This document shows positions 44,652 through 54,868 of a DNA stretch of 64,000 nucleotides, in pieces (within the stretch, counting starts at the first letter, position 1; each line of letters starts with the position of its first letter). The position numbers and the translations under genes are program-made. This stretch comes from Streptomyces caniscabiei (lineage in GTDB: Bacteria; Actinomycetota; Actinomycetes; Streptomycetales; Streptomycetaceae): contig NZ_JABXWI010000004.1 of assembly GCF_014930365.1 (NCBI RefSeq), forward strand, positions 620,001-684,000, read 5' to 3'. The notes beneath the pieces are model-generated. The model had not been told where the DNA came from and did not search any database. It saw nothing but the letters and a program-made list of their open reading frames with translations.

Positions 44652-45233
44652 ATGTCAACTTTCATCCAGCAACTCCCGGCCCTGCTGGGCGTGGTGATCG
44701 GCGCGCTCGGCTCGTACCTGGTGGTGATGCGGGGCGAACAGATGCGATTCCGGCGCGAGCGGGAGACCCGCTGGGAGGAGCGACGGCTCTCGGTGTACGC
44801 CGACTGGGCGCGGGCCCTGAAGCAGTCCATCACGCTGACCTACCGGGTCGCCTCCCATCTCGGCAACGACCCGCATCCCCACCCGCTCTCGCCGGAGGAG
44901 GCCTCGCCCCTCATGGCGGAGGCGACGGTCGCCCGGGACCCCTCCGGCGAGGCGCTGCTGCTCCTCGGCAGCCCCGAGGTGGTGGAGAAGGCCCGTGCCT
45001 GGGTCGTCACGGTGATGCGGATGGAGGAGTTCCTGCGCGCCGGGACCCGCGATCCGCAGGCGTGGCAGGAGCTGCTGGAGCGGCAGCGCGCCGGGCGGGA
45101 GGCGTATTACGTCGCTGTACGGAAGGATCTGGCGCTCCCGGCCGGCCACGCCGCACGCTGGCAACTCCCGATGGCACCGGCCCACCTCGGTGACGGCCGC
45201 CCGCCGAACCCCGGTGACGGCGGTCAGCGGTAG
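44652..45233 (+). CDS. Hypothetical membrane-anchored protein, 193 aa
   Basis: The N-terminus has one hydrophobic helix (about 8-27, LPALLGVVIGALGSYLVVM), then a long charged, mainly helical cytoplasmic region (RFRRERETRWEERRLSVYADWARALKQ). This topology and sequence type is common among Streptomyces proteins of unknown role. There is no catalytic motif. Its last 10 bp overlap the convergent SDR gene. Confidence 0.75.
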   Translation: MSTFIQQLPALLGVVIGALGSYLVVMRGEQMRFRRERETRWEERRLSVYADWARALKQSITLTYRVASHLGNDPHPHPLSPEEASPLMAEATVARDPSGEALLLLGSPEVVEKARAWVVTVMRMEEFLRAGTRDPQAWQELLERQRAGREAYYVAVRKDLALPAGHAARWQLPMAPAHLGDGRPPNPGDGGQR

Positions 45234-46138
45234 CCGCTTGTGTCTGCCGGCTTGCCCGCGTCCTGTACCTCGACGATGTAGCGCCAGGCGTCCGGTCGGC
45301 TGCCGTCGAGGTCGGTGAAGCCGTAGGTCCGGGCGAGTGAACCGCTGGAGTGGGACTGCCCGTTGAAGCGGGCGACCTCCGGGTCGGCGGCGAGTGCGGC
45401 GACGGCCCGGCCGACGAAGCGGGGGGTCTCGGAGATGGCGAAGTGGGGGACGCGTTCGAGTGCGTCCCGCCAGTTCTCCTCGGTGACCCCGAAGTGGTCG
45501 AGCATCATCTCCGAGCGGAGCCAGCCGGGGGTGAGGGCCACGGCGGTGGCGCCGCGCGGGCCCAGTTCGTGGCCGAGGGCGAACGCCATGCGCAGGACGG
45601 AGGACTTGGCGAGGTCGTAGAAGAAGGTGGCACGGTAGTGGGCGCCGTTGTACTCGGCCGTGCCGTCGGTCATCTCCACGACCAGGCCGCCGGGGTTGCG
45701 CAGCAGCAGCGGCAGGGCGAAGTGGTTGGTGATGGCGTGGGTCTCGACGGCGAGGCGCAGCAGCCGCAGGCCGTTGTCGAGATCGTGCTCCCAGACCGGG
45801 CTCTCCCATTCGAAGAGCTTCTCGCCGCCCCAGACGTCGTTGACGAGGACGTCCAGTCGGCCCTGCTCCACGGTGATCCGGTCGACGAGGGTCCGGACCT
45901 GTGCCTGTTCGAGATGGTCGGTGGGTACGGCGATGCCGTGGCCGCCCGCCTCCGTGACCAGGTCGGCGGTGTCCTCCAGGGTCTCCGGCCGGTCGTACTC
46001 GGAGCGCCGCTCCCGCGTGGAGCGCCCTGTCACATAGACCGTCGCCCCGGCCGCCCCCAGTTCGACGGCGATCCCCCGGCCCGCTCCGCGCGTGGCTCCC
46101 GCGACCAGTGCGATCTTGCCGTCCAGCGGCTTCGACAT
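45224..46138 (-). CDS. Short-chain dehydrogenase/reductase, 304 aa
   Basis: Atypical SDR: nucleotide motif AGATRGAGRGIA (13-24), VNDVWGG in place of NNAG, catalytic Tyr/Lys in FFYDLAKSSVLRM. Length over 300 and the motifs fit a group of actinobacterial SDRs of unknown substrate. ATG at 46138 is preceded by GGAGG. Confidence 0.87.
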   Translation of the reverse strand: MSKPLDGKIALVAGATRGAGRGIAVELGAAGATVYVTGRSTRERRSEYDRPETLEDTADLVTEAGGHGIAVPTDHLEQAQVRTLVDRITVEQGRLDVLVNDVWGGEKLFEWESPVWEHDLDNGLRLLRLAVETHAITNHFALPLLLRNPGGLVVEMTDGTAEYNGAHYRATFFYDLAKSSVLRMAFALGHELGPRGATAVALTPGWLRSEMMLDHFGVTEENWRDALERVPHFAISETPRFVGRAVAALAADPEVARFNGQSHSSGSLARTYGFTDLDGSRPDAWRYIVEVQDAGKPADTSGYR

Positions 46139-46272
46139 GTCCGACCTCCATTGCGTACGAGTGCCACCTTGGCCGACGCCGGGGGTGTTCCGGCGTCCTC
46201 GACACGAGGGTGTCGTGGAAGCCGGACATCCTCTGTCGGGTTTTCCGTGGCCTTCAGGGCGCGCATGGCGGA

Positions 46273-46304
46273 GCCCGGCTGCCACGCCTTCTCGGCAGCC
46301 GGGC
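46273..46304 (-). terminator. Terminator of the formaldehyde-detoxification pair
   Basis: Perfect 11-bp arms GCCCGGCTGCC (46273-46283) and complement (46294-46304), loop 10 nt, 13 bp past the stop of the metallo-hydrolase gene. Confidence 0.7.
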
Positions 46305-46316
46305 CCCTGGCGGTCG

Positions 46317-46946
46317 TCAGTGACCGCGCGCGATCCACTCCTGGAGGTGCGGGGCCTCCGCGCCGATCGTCGTCGGGTCGCCGTGGCCGGTGCGGACGAC
46401 CGTCTCCGGCGGCAGCGCGAGCAGCCGGTCGCGGATGGAGTCGATGATCGTCGGGAAGTGGGAGTAGGAACGACCGGTGGCGCCGGGGCCGCCGGAGAAG
46501 AGGGTGTCGCCGGTGAAGACCGTGCCGAGGCCCGGGTCGTACAGGCAGACGGCGCCCGGCGCGTGGCCGGGGGTGTGCAGGACGGTCAGGTCGACGCCCG
46601 CCGCCTCGATCACCTGTCCGTCCGCCAGCCAGTGGTCGGGCAGCCGGTCGGGGTGGGTCTGCTTCCACAGCGGCAGGTCGTCCGGGTGGAGCCAGATCGG
46701 CGCGCCGGTGCGCTCGGCGAGGGCGGGGGCCGCGTCGATGTGGTCGTTGTGGGCGTGCGTGCAGATGATTGCCACGAGCCTGCGGTCCCCCACCGCCTCG
46801 GCGATGGCGTCCGCGTCGTGGGCGGCGTCGATGACGACGACCTCGTGGTCGTCGCCGACGAGCCAGACGTTGTTGTCGACGTCCCAGGTGCCGCCGTCGA
46901 GGCTGAACTGGCCCGAGGTGACGAGGTGTTCGATGCGGGCGGCCAT
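46317..46946 (-). CDS. Metallo-beta-lactamase-fold hydrolase, probably S-formylmycothiol-related, 209 aa
   Basis: Glyoxalase II-like zinc hydrolase: THAHNDHID (about 63-71) supplies the metal ligands, with further ligands in TPGHAPG, FTGDTLF and TGHGDPT. Its start overlaps the stop of the mycothiol dehydrogenase gene by 1 bp, so it probably hydrolyses the S-formylmycothiol (or a related thioester) made by that enzyme. This role is inferred from the pairing, which is common in actinobacteria. Confidence 0.87.
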   Translation of the reverse strand: MAARIEHLVTSGQFSLDGGTWDVDNNVWLVGDDHEVVVIDAAHDADAIAEAVGDRRLVAIICTHAHNDHIDAAPALAERTGAPIWLHPDDLPLWKQTHPDRLPDHWLADGQVIEAAGVDLTVLHTPGHAPGAVCLYDPGLGTVFTGDTLFSGGPGATGRSYSHFPTIIDSIRDRLLALPPETVVRTGHGDPTTIGAEAPHLQEWIARGH

Positions 46947-48034
46947 CAGAGGGTCACCACCGATCGCAGGACGTCGCCGCCGTGCATCCGCTCGAAGGCC
47001 TTCTCCACGTCGTCGAGCCCGATGGTCTCCGTGACGAACGCCTCCAGGTCCAGGCGCCCCTGGAGGTAGAGGTTGATCAGCATGGGGAAGTCGCGGTCGG
47101 GCAGGCAGTCGCCGTACCAGGAGGACTTCAGGGCGCCGCCCCGGCCGAAGACGTCCAGGAGGGGCAGTTCGAGCTTCATCTCCGGGGTGGGGACCCCGAC
47201 GAGGACGACCGTGCCGGCCAGGTCGCGGGCGTAGAAGGCCTGCTTGTACGTCTCCGGGCGGCCGACCGCCTCGATGACGACATCGGCGCCGAAACCGCCG
47301 GTCAGCTCACGGATCGCCTCGACGGGGTCGGTGTCCTTGGAGTTGACCGTGTGGGTGGCGCCGATGCTCTTGGCGGTGGTCAGCTTCCGGTCGTCGATGT
47401 CGACGGCGATGATCTTCTCGGCGCCGGCGAGCCGGGAACCGGCGATGGCCGCGTCCCCGACGCCGCCGCAGCCGATGACGGCGACGCTGTCCCCGCGCCC
47501 CACGTTCCCGGTGTTGATCGCGGCGCCGATGCCTGCCATCACCCCGCAGCCCAGCAGTCCGGCGACCGCCGGGGCGGCGGCCGGGTCGACCTTGGTGCAC
47601 TGGCCGGCGGCGACGAGGGTCTTCTCCGCGAAGGCGCCGATGCCGAGGGCGGGCGACAGCTCCTGACCGGTCGAGGCGAGCGTCATCTTCTGCGTGGCGT
47701 TGTGGGTGGCGAAGCAGTACCAGGGGCGGCCCCGCCGACAGGCCCGGCAACTGCCGCACACGGCACGCCAGTTGAGGATGACGAAATCACCGGGGGCGAC
47801 GTCCGTGACGCCCGCGCCGACGGACTCCACCACACCGGCGGCCTCGTGACCGAGCAGGAAGGGGAAGTCGTCGTTGATCCCGCCCTGCTTGTAGTGCAGA
47901 TCGGTGTGACAGACCCCGCACGCCTGCACCTTCACCACGGCCTCCCCCGGTCCCGGGTCGGGCACCACGATCGTCTCGATCCGCACCGGCTCGTTCTTGC
48001 CCGGTGCGATCACGCCGCGTACTTCCTGCGCCAT
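46946..48034 (-). CDS. mscR: S-(hydroxymethyl)mycothiol dehydrogenase, 362 aa
   Basis: Zinc-containing class III alcohol dehydrogenase that oxidises the formaldehyde-mycothiol adduct. Catalytic zinc ligands are in GVCHTDLHY (Cys) and GHEAAG (His). The structural zinc site is the four-cysteine segment [15 protein letters not shown] (about 92-106). The NAD motif is [12 protein letters not shown] (about 192-203). Mycothiol is specific to actinobacteria. ATG at 48034 gives the usual length. It is coupled to the downstream hydrolase. Confidence 0.92.
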   Translation of the reverse strand: MAQEVRGVIAPGKNEPVRIETIVVPDPGPGEAVVKVQACGVCHTDLHYKQGGINDDFPFLLGHEAAGVVESVGAGVTDVAPGDFVILNWRAVCGSCRACRRGRPWYCFATHNATQKMTLASTGQELSPALGIGAFAEKTLVAAGQCTKVDPAAAPAVAGLLGCGVMAGIGAAINTGNVGRGDSVAVIGCGGVGDAAIAGSRLAGAEKIIAVDIDDRKLTTAKSIGATHTVNSKDTDPVEAIRELTGGFGADVVIEAVGRPETYKQAFYARDLAGTVVLVGVPTPEMKLELPLLDVFGRGGALKSSWYGDCLPDRDFPMLINLYLQGRLDLEAFVTETIGLDDVEKAFERMHGGDVLRSVVTL

Positions 48035-48196
48035 GGTGAACCTTTCCGTCGATCCATGAGAGAGCGGTCGCCCGCCCATGGTCACCCTACGGACTGACCA
48101 GCGAGTAGGGCCTCCCGAGCGGGCGAGGCCCTGGCCGAAAAGGTTGCCGGCGACACCGGTGTGCGCGCCGCCCCACGCGTCGACCGGAGCGCCAGG

Positions 48197-48248
48197 ATAC
48201 CCCCCTGGGTATTTCTGCTACGGTGGGCCATATACCCCCGGGGGTAAA
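48197..48248 (+). promoter_or_regulatory. Two CsoR/CstR-type operators
   Basis: Two palindromes of the CsoR/CstR type: ATACCCCCCTGGGTAT (48197-48212) and TATACCCCCGGGGGTAAA (48231-48248), 40 bp before the start codon of the sulfur-oxidation gene. A third is at 51241-51256 beside the repressor gene. Confidence 0.8.
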
Positions 48249-48287
48249 TCTCGGGCGTTCGGCGTGAACGAGGAGAGGAGCGCTGCC

Positions 48288-50123
48288 GTGTACTTCGTCG
48301 ACACCATCGAGGTGCCGGGGCTGGGCAACCGGAGCTATCTGGCGGGCGGCCCGCGCGGTGCCGTGGCGGTCGATCCGCCGCGCGACATCGACCGGATGAT
48401 CGGGGCCGCGGCCCGGCGGGGCGTGCGGATCGCGTACGTCGTCGAGACGCACGTCCACAACGACTACGTCACCGGCGGACTGCAACTCGCCCGGCTGACC
48501 GGTGCCGCCTATCTGGTGCCCGCCGGGGCGCGGGTCGCCTACGACCGGGTGCCGGTGCACGACGGCGACGCGGTGGAGATCGATGAGGGTCTGACCCTGC
48601 GGGCGGTCGCCACGCCGGGGCACACCCCGCACCACACCGCGTACGCGCTGGAGGAGGGCGGCACGGCGGTCGCCGCGTTCACCGGCGGGTCCCTGCTCAT
48701 CGGCACGGTCGGACGGCCGGATCTCGTCGAGCCCCGGCTCACGGACGAGCTGGCCCGCACCCAGCACGCCTCGGCGCACCGGCTGGCCGAGGAGCTGCCG
48801 GACGATACGGCCGTCCTGCCCACGCACGGCTTCGGGAGTTTCTGCTCCGCCGGAGGGTCGCAAGGCGGAGCCACGACCATCGGGCGGGAGCGGGTCGCCA
48901 ACGACGCACTGGTCAAGGACGCGGACACGTTCGTCGCGGAGCTGCTGGCGACGCTCGACGACGTTCCGGCGTACTACGCGCACATGGGGCCCGTCAACGC
49001 GCGGGGGCCGGCCCCGGTGGATCTGACGCCGCCCGCCCCGGCCGGGGCCGAGGAGATCGCCGCGCGGCTGGCGGCGGGCGAATGGGTGGTGGATCTGCGC
49101 CACCGGGTCGCGTTCGCCGAGGGACATGTGGCGGGGGCCGTGAACTTCGAGGCGGACGGGCAGCTCGCCACGTATCTCGCCTGGCTGCTGCCCTGGGGGA
49201 AGCCGGTGACGTTGCTGGCCGAGTCGCCGGAGCGACTCGCCGAGGCGCAGCGGGAGTTGGTGCGCGTCGGTATCGACCGGCCGGCCGCGGCGGCCACCGG
49301 GTCCCCCGCCGACTGGCTGCCCGAGGGCGACCGGCCGCGCTCGTTCCCGCGCGGCACCTTCGCCGGCCTGGCCGGGGCCCTCGACCGGGGTGGGGCGGTG
49401 GTCGTCGACGTCCGGCGCGCCGCCGAGCGCGCCGCAACCGGCCATGTCGCCGGCTCGGTGCACATACCGGTGCACCGGCTGCGCGACCGGCTGGCCGACA
49501 TCCCCGAGGGCACGGTCTGGGTGCACTGCGCCGGAGGCATGCGCGCCGCCATCGCCGCGTCCCTGCTGGACGCGGTGGGCCGTGACGTCGTGGCCGTCGA
49601 CGACAGCTTCACCGGGGCGGAGGCCGCCGGCCTGCCGGTGACGAGCCCGACACCGGAGCCGGCCCACCCGACCCGGGCCCTCGCCGCTCGGGCCGTCCAG
49701 GGCGCCGGACAGCCCGCGTCGCACGGCACCCCTGGCACCAGGTCGCCCGTGGCACGCGATGCCTCGGCCGTCGAGACGCCCGGACCGCCCGGGACGCCCG
49801 GGACGCGGGAGACCCCAGCAGCCGAGACCACCGGGACATGCGACCTCCCGGCACCCGGAACCACCAGGGCAGCCGGCCTGCCGACGACCGGAGCCACCGG
49901 AGCCGCCGGAGCACTCCACCTCCCGGCGCCCGAGACACGCGACGTTCGGGCGGACGAGAGGCCCGAGACACACCGCGCACCGGCGACCGGGACCGACAGC
50001 ACCCCGGCAACCAGGACGCCCGCGACGCATACCACCCCCGCCGCGTCACCCGGCGGAGGCGTCCGACCGGGGCGGGGCGCACACCTCGACAGGGTCGGGT
50101 CGAGTCGCGTTTCCCCGGTATGA
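48288..50123 (+). CDS. Persulfide dioxygenase-rhodanese fusion with long low-complexity tail, 611 aa
   Basis: Oxidises thiol persulfides to sulfite and transfers sulfane sulfur. The N-terminal metallo-beta-lactamase domain (1-245) has the mononuclear iron motif THVHNDY (about 48-54) and ligands in ATPGHTPHH. Two rhodanese domains follow (about 255-345, without catalytic Cys; and about 355-450, Cys in HCAGGMR). Residues about 455-611 are a low-complexity Pro/Thr/Ala/Gly-rich tail not found in the family. The tail frame is nevertheless supported because its stop overlaps the next start in ATGA. GTG at 48288 is preceded by GAGGAG. It is regulated by the CstR-like repressor. Confidence 0.9.
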   Translation: MYFVDTIEVPGLGNRSYLAGGPRGAVAVDPPRDIDRMIGAAARRGVRIAYVVETHVHNDYVTGGLQLARLTGAAYLVPAGARVAYDRVPVHDGDAVEIDEGLTLRAVATPGHTPHHTAYALEEGGTAVAAFTGGSLLIGTVGRPDLVEPRLTDELARTQHASAHRLAEELPDDTAVLPTHGFGSFCSAGGSQGGATTIGRERVANDALVKDADTFVAELLATLDDVPAYYAHMGPVNARGPAPVDLTPPAPAGAEEIAARLAAGEWVVDLRHRVAFAEGHVAGAVNFEADGQLATYLAWLLPWGKPVTLLAESPERLAEAQRELVRVGIDRPAAAATGSPADWLPEGDRPRSFPRGTFAGLAGALDRGGAVVVDVRRAAERAATGHVAGSVHIPVHRLRDRLADIPEGTVWVHCAGGMRAAIAASLLDAVGRDVVAVDDSFTGAEAAGLPVTSPTPEPAHPTRALAARAVQGAGQPASHGTPGTRSPVARDASAVETPGPPGTPGTRETPAAETTGTCDLPAPGTTRAAGLPTTGATGAAGALHLPAPETRDVRADERPETHRAPATGTDSTPATRTPATHTTPAASPGGGVRPGRGAHLDRVGSSRVSPV

Positions 50124-50875
50124 CCGCGCTCGTGCTGGCGCTGGTCGCCGGGGCGGTGGTCGGGCTCTCACTCGGGGCGCTGGGCGGGGGTGGCAGTGTG
50201 CTCGCCGTGCCCGCGCTGGTCTATCTGCTCGGGTTCGCCCCGGCCGCGGCGGCCACCGCGAGCCTGGTGATCGTGACGGTCACCTCGGCGACGGCGCTGG
50301 CCGCGCACCTCCGGGCCGACACGGTCCGCCTGCGCGCCGGCCTGCTCTTCGCGGCGGCGGGCCTGCTGCCCGCGGCACTCGGCGGGGCGCTCTCGGCCGG
50401 ACTGCCGTCCCCCCTGCTGACCGCGGCCTTCGCACTGACGGCCGGACTGGCCGCCTACCGCATGCTGCGCCCGTCGGGCACGCGACGGGAGGCGTCGACG
50501 GTACGACCGAGCCGGGTCGCCCTGTCCGGCGCGGGGCTCGGCGGCGTCACCGGCGTCCTGGGGGTGGGCGGCGGATTCCTCGCCGTACCGGCCCTGATGA
50601 ACGTCGTGGGCCTGCGGATGCGCGACGCGGTCGGCACCGGTCTGCTCGTCATCACCGTGAACTCGTTCGCCGCTCTCGCGGGCCGGGCGGGGACCGCCGA
50701 GACCCTCGACTGGGCGGTCGTCGCCCCCTTCGTCGCGGCAGCCGTGCTCGGCGCCTGGGACGGCCGGCGGCTGGCCGCCAAGGTCTCCGGGGACACCCTC
50801 CGGCGGATCTTCGCCTGGCTGCTGCTGGCCGTGGCCACGGCCATGCTGATCGACGCGATCGCATCGACCGGCTGA
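50120..50875 (+). CDS. TauE/SafE-family sulfite or organosulfur exporter, 251 aa
   Basis: Eight hydrophobic segments and the TSUP pattern GALGGGGSVLAVPALVYL (about 18-35), repeated in the second half as GVLGVGGGFLAVPALMNVVG (pseudo-twofold). It should export sulfite formed by the dioxygenase. The ATG at 50120 lies inside the dioxygenase stop (ATGA). Confidence 0.9.
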   Translation: MTALVLALVAGAVVGLSLGALGGGGSVLAVPALVYLLGFAPAAAATASLVIVTVTSATALAAHLRADTVRLRAGLLFAAAGLLPAALGGALSAGLPSPLLTAAFALTAGLAAYRMLRPSGTRREASTVRPSRVALSGAGLGGVTGVLGVGGGFLAVPALMNVVGLRMRDAVGTGLLVITVNSFAALAGRAGTAETLDWAVVAPFVAAAVLGAWDGRRLAAKVSGDTLRRIFAWLLLAVATAMLIDAIASTG

Positions 50876-50934
50876 GCCCGGCCACGGCGCGGGCCGCCCC
50901 GCATGGCGTCAGGCGGTTGACTGGACGCGCCCGT

Positions 50935-52760
<1,826 letters not shown>

Positions 52761-53531
52761 ATGGCCGACAGCGGAACACCTTCCGAGGCACCACCCTTCG
52801 TCCACCTCGTCGCCGGGCCGACCGGCGTCGGGAAGAGCGCGGCGGCCACGGATCTGGCCCGGGTGACCGGCGCCCCCGTCGTCGTCGCGGACCGGTTGCA
52901 GTGCTTCACGGACCTGGCCACCACGAGCGCCCGAGCGGGCGCGGCGGTGCCGGGGGTCCAGCGGTACTGGCTGGGCGACCGCACGGTGGCCGACGGCGAC
53001 CTGTGTGCGGCACAGGCGACGGACGCGCTGGTCACGCTGGTGGAGAAGCTGGGTGCCCGGCACCGCTTCGTGATCGTCGAGGGCGGCTCGATCTCCCTGC
53101 TGCGCGAGCTGTCCGCCCGCCGTGCCGACCTCGGCTGGCGGCTGACCGTACGGCTGCTGCGGGCCCCCGGGCGCGCCGAGTACGTCGCTGCCCTCACCCG
53201 TCGGGCCCGGGTGATGCTGGCGCCGCCGGCCCCCGAGCGGGGTCTGCTCGACGAGCTGGCCACCCTCTGGCAAGATCCGCGGCACCGGTGGTTCGCCGCT
53301 TCCGTCAACGGTTTCGAGGCCGTCCTGGAATGCTGCGCGAAATATTCACTGGATGTGGAGAACCTGCACAGACGGGATCTGCCCGAGCACATCCTGACGC
53401 GCATGGCGGGTTTGATTGCCGAGCGGCACGCCGAGCACGGTTTTCTGCAGCAGCAGGTGTTCTCCGAAATTTTCGAGACCCGGATTTCCGGGGACGGATT
53501 CGACCTCGGAAAACTGGAGCGTGCGGCATGA
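52761..53531 (+). CDS. ipt: Adenylate isopentenyltransferase (Tmr/FasD-type), 256 aa
   Basis: Makes N6-isopentenyl-AMP from a prenyl diphosphate and AMP, the committed step of free cytokinin biosynthesis. The P-loop GPTGVGKS (19-26) and DRLQC (44-48) match the plant-pathogen IPT family, as do YWLGDRTVADGDLCAAQA (about 74-91), VIVEGGSISLL (about 111-121) and RARVML. At 256 residues it is far shorter than tRNA prenyltransferase MiaA and lacks MiaA's middle domain. First gene of an ATGA-linked cluster, it overlaps the flavoprotein gene at its stop. Confidence 0.9.
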   Translation: MADSGTPSEAPPFVHLVAGPTGVGKSAAATDLARVTGAPVVVADRLQCFTDLATTSARAGAAVPGVQRYWLGDRTVADGDLCAAQATDALVTLVEKLGARHRFVIVEGGSISLLRELSARRADLGWRLTVRLLRAPGRAEYVAALTRRARVMLAPPAPERGLLDELATLWQDPRHRWFAASVNGFEAVLECCAKYSLDVENLHRRDLPEHILTRMAGLIAERHAEHGFLQQQVFSEIFETRISGDGFDLGKLERAA

Positions 53532-54868
53532 CCGCGGTGTCCGAATTCACCCCGCCGCCGGACACCGCCGCGCGGCTCGCACGGGCCGCCGACGATTTCG
53601 GTCATATCGTCACCTCGCGCCCGCTGAGCGTGTGCACGCCCACGTCGGTCGCCGAGATCCAGGACGTCCTCGCCCACGCCGGCCCGCGCCGACTGCCCGT
53701 CGCGGCGCGCGGCGGCGGCTACGCGCTGTACGGGCAGGGGCAGGTCGACGGCGGCTGCGTCGTCGACATGGGCGGGCTGGACGAGGTGCGCTGTCTGCCG
53801 GAGGAGCGGGTGCTGGTCGCGGGCGCCGGCGCGCTCTGGAGCGATGTCGTACGCGCCGCCCTTTCCGAGGGGCTGACCCCTGCGGTCCTCCCCGACCACC
53901 TCGGCGGCAGTGTCGGCGGCGTGCTCACCACCGGCGGCTTCGGCGGCTCCAGCCACCGGTACGGGCTGGTCGCCGACCAGGTGCGGGAGCTGGACGTCGT
54001 CACGGGCGCCGGTGAGGCGGTCACCTGCTCCCGCGACCGGAACCGGGACCTGTTCCACGCCGTCCTCGCCGGTCTCGGCCAGTGCGCGCTGACCGTCCGG
54101 GCCACCCTCCCGCTGCTGCCCGCGCCCGCGCTCGTGCGCCGCTACCGTCTCTGTCACCAGGACCCGGCCACGTACTTCGCCGATCAGCGGCGGCTCGCCC
54201 GCGACGACCGCTTCAGCCATGTGTGCGGGCAGGTGCGACCGGCCCTCGGCGGCAGCTGGGACTACGTGGTCGAGGCGGTCGCCCCGCACACGGACCGACT
54301 GCCGGACGACGCCGCGCTGATCGGCGACCTGGCCCACGACCACGACCTGGAGGAGATCGAGGACCTCGCGTACGAGGAGTATCTGCGGCGCCTGGACCGC
54401 GACGAGCGCATCCTGCGGGTGACGGGCGAGTGGGGCCGTCCGCATCCGTGGCTGACCCTGCTGCTGCCGGAGGAGGCGGCCCCCGCCTTCGTGGCGGAGG
54501 TGCTCGCCGACGCGGCCCAGCACGGGCTGCGCACCTGCGGGACGGTCCAGCTGCGTCCCCTCGACGGCACCGCCCTGCGCGCCCCGCTGCTGCGCAGGCC
54601 GCCGGGCGAACGGCTCTGTCTGCTCTCGCTGATGCGCACGGCCCCGCCCCAGGACCCGGACCGCGTCCGGCGGCTGGTGGCGGCCAACCGGGCGGTGTAC
54701 GAGCGGGCGCGGCGGCTCGGCGGTGTGCTGTACCCGGCCAGCGCGGTGCCGATGACGCCGGAGGACTGGCGGGCGCACTTCGGTCGCGCCTACGACGGGC
54801 TGGACCGGGCCAAGGGGCACTACGACCCGTATCGCGTCCTCACCCGGGGGTACGGGCTGTGGCGGTGA
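53528..54868 (+). CDS. Cytokinin-dehydrogenase-like FAD oxidoreductase, 446 aa
   Basis: FAD_binding_4 (VAO) family. The core motif [23 protein letters not shown] (130-152) and VVTGAGE match cytokinin oxidase/dehydrogenases, and the end resembles their [11 protein letters not shown] substrate-domain terminus. The N-terminal [10 protein letters not shown] (61-70) replaces RGHGHSxxGQ, so the His that covalently holds FAD is Tyr65. It may bind FAD non-covalently and act as a different oxidase. ATGA overlap with the prenyltransferase and GTGA overlap with the next gene indicate a single function, as in fasD-fasE-fasF. Confidence 0.85.
   Translation: MTAVSEFTPPPDTAARLARAADDFGHIVTSRPLSVCTPTSVAEIQDVLAHAGPRRLPVAARGGGYALYGQGQVDGGCVVDMGGLDEVRCLPEERVLVAGAGALWSDVVRAALSEGLTPAVLPDHLGGSVGGVLTTGGFGGSSHRYGLVADQVRELDVVTGAGEAVTCSRDRNRDLFHAVLAGLGQCALTVRATLPLLPAPALVRRYRLCHQDPATYFADQRRLARDDRFSHVCGQVRPALGGSWDYVVEAVAPHTDRLPDDAALIGDLAHDHDLEEIEDLAYEEYLRRLDRDERILRVTGEWGRPHPWLTLLLPEEAAPAFVAEVLADAAQHGLRTCGTVQLRPLDGTALRAPLLRRPPGERLCLLSLMRTAPPQDPDRVRRLVAANRAVYERARRLGGVLYPASAVPMTPEDWRAHFGRAYDGLDRAKGHYDPYRVLTRGYGLWR

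Noticed and set aside
52761..53531. tRNA dimethylallyltransferase MiaA
   Set aside because: The protein is only 256 residues, lacks the MiaA insertion domain, and carries VIVEGGSISLL and DRLQC as in free-AMP isopentenyltransferases.
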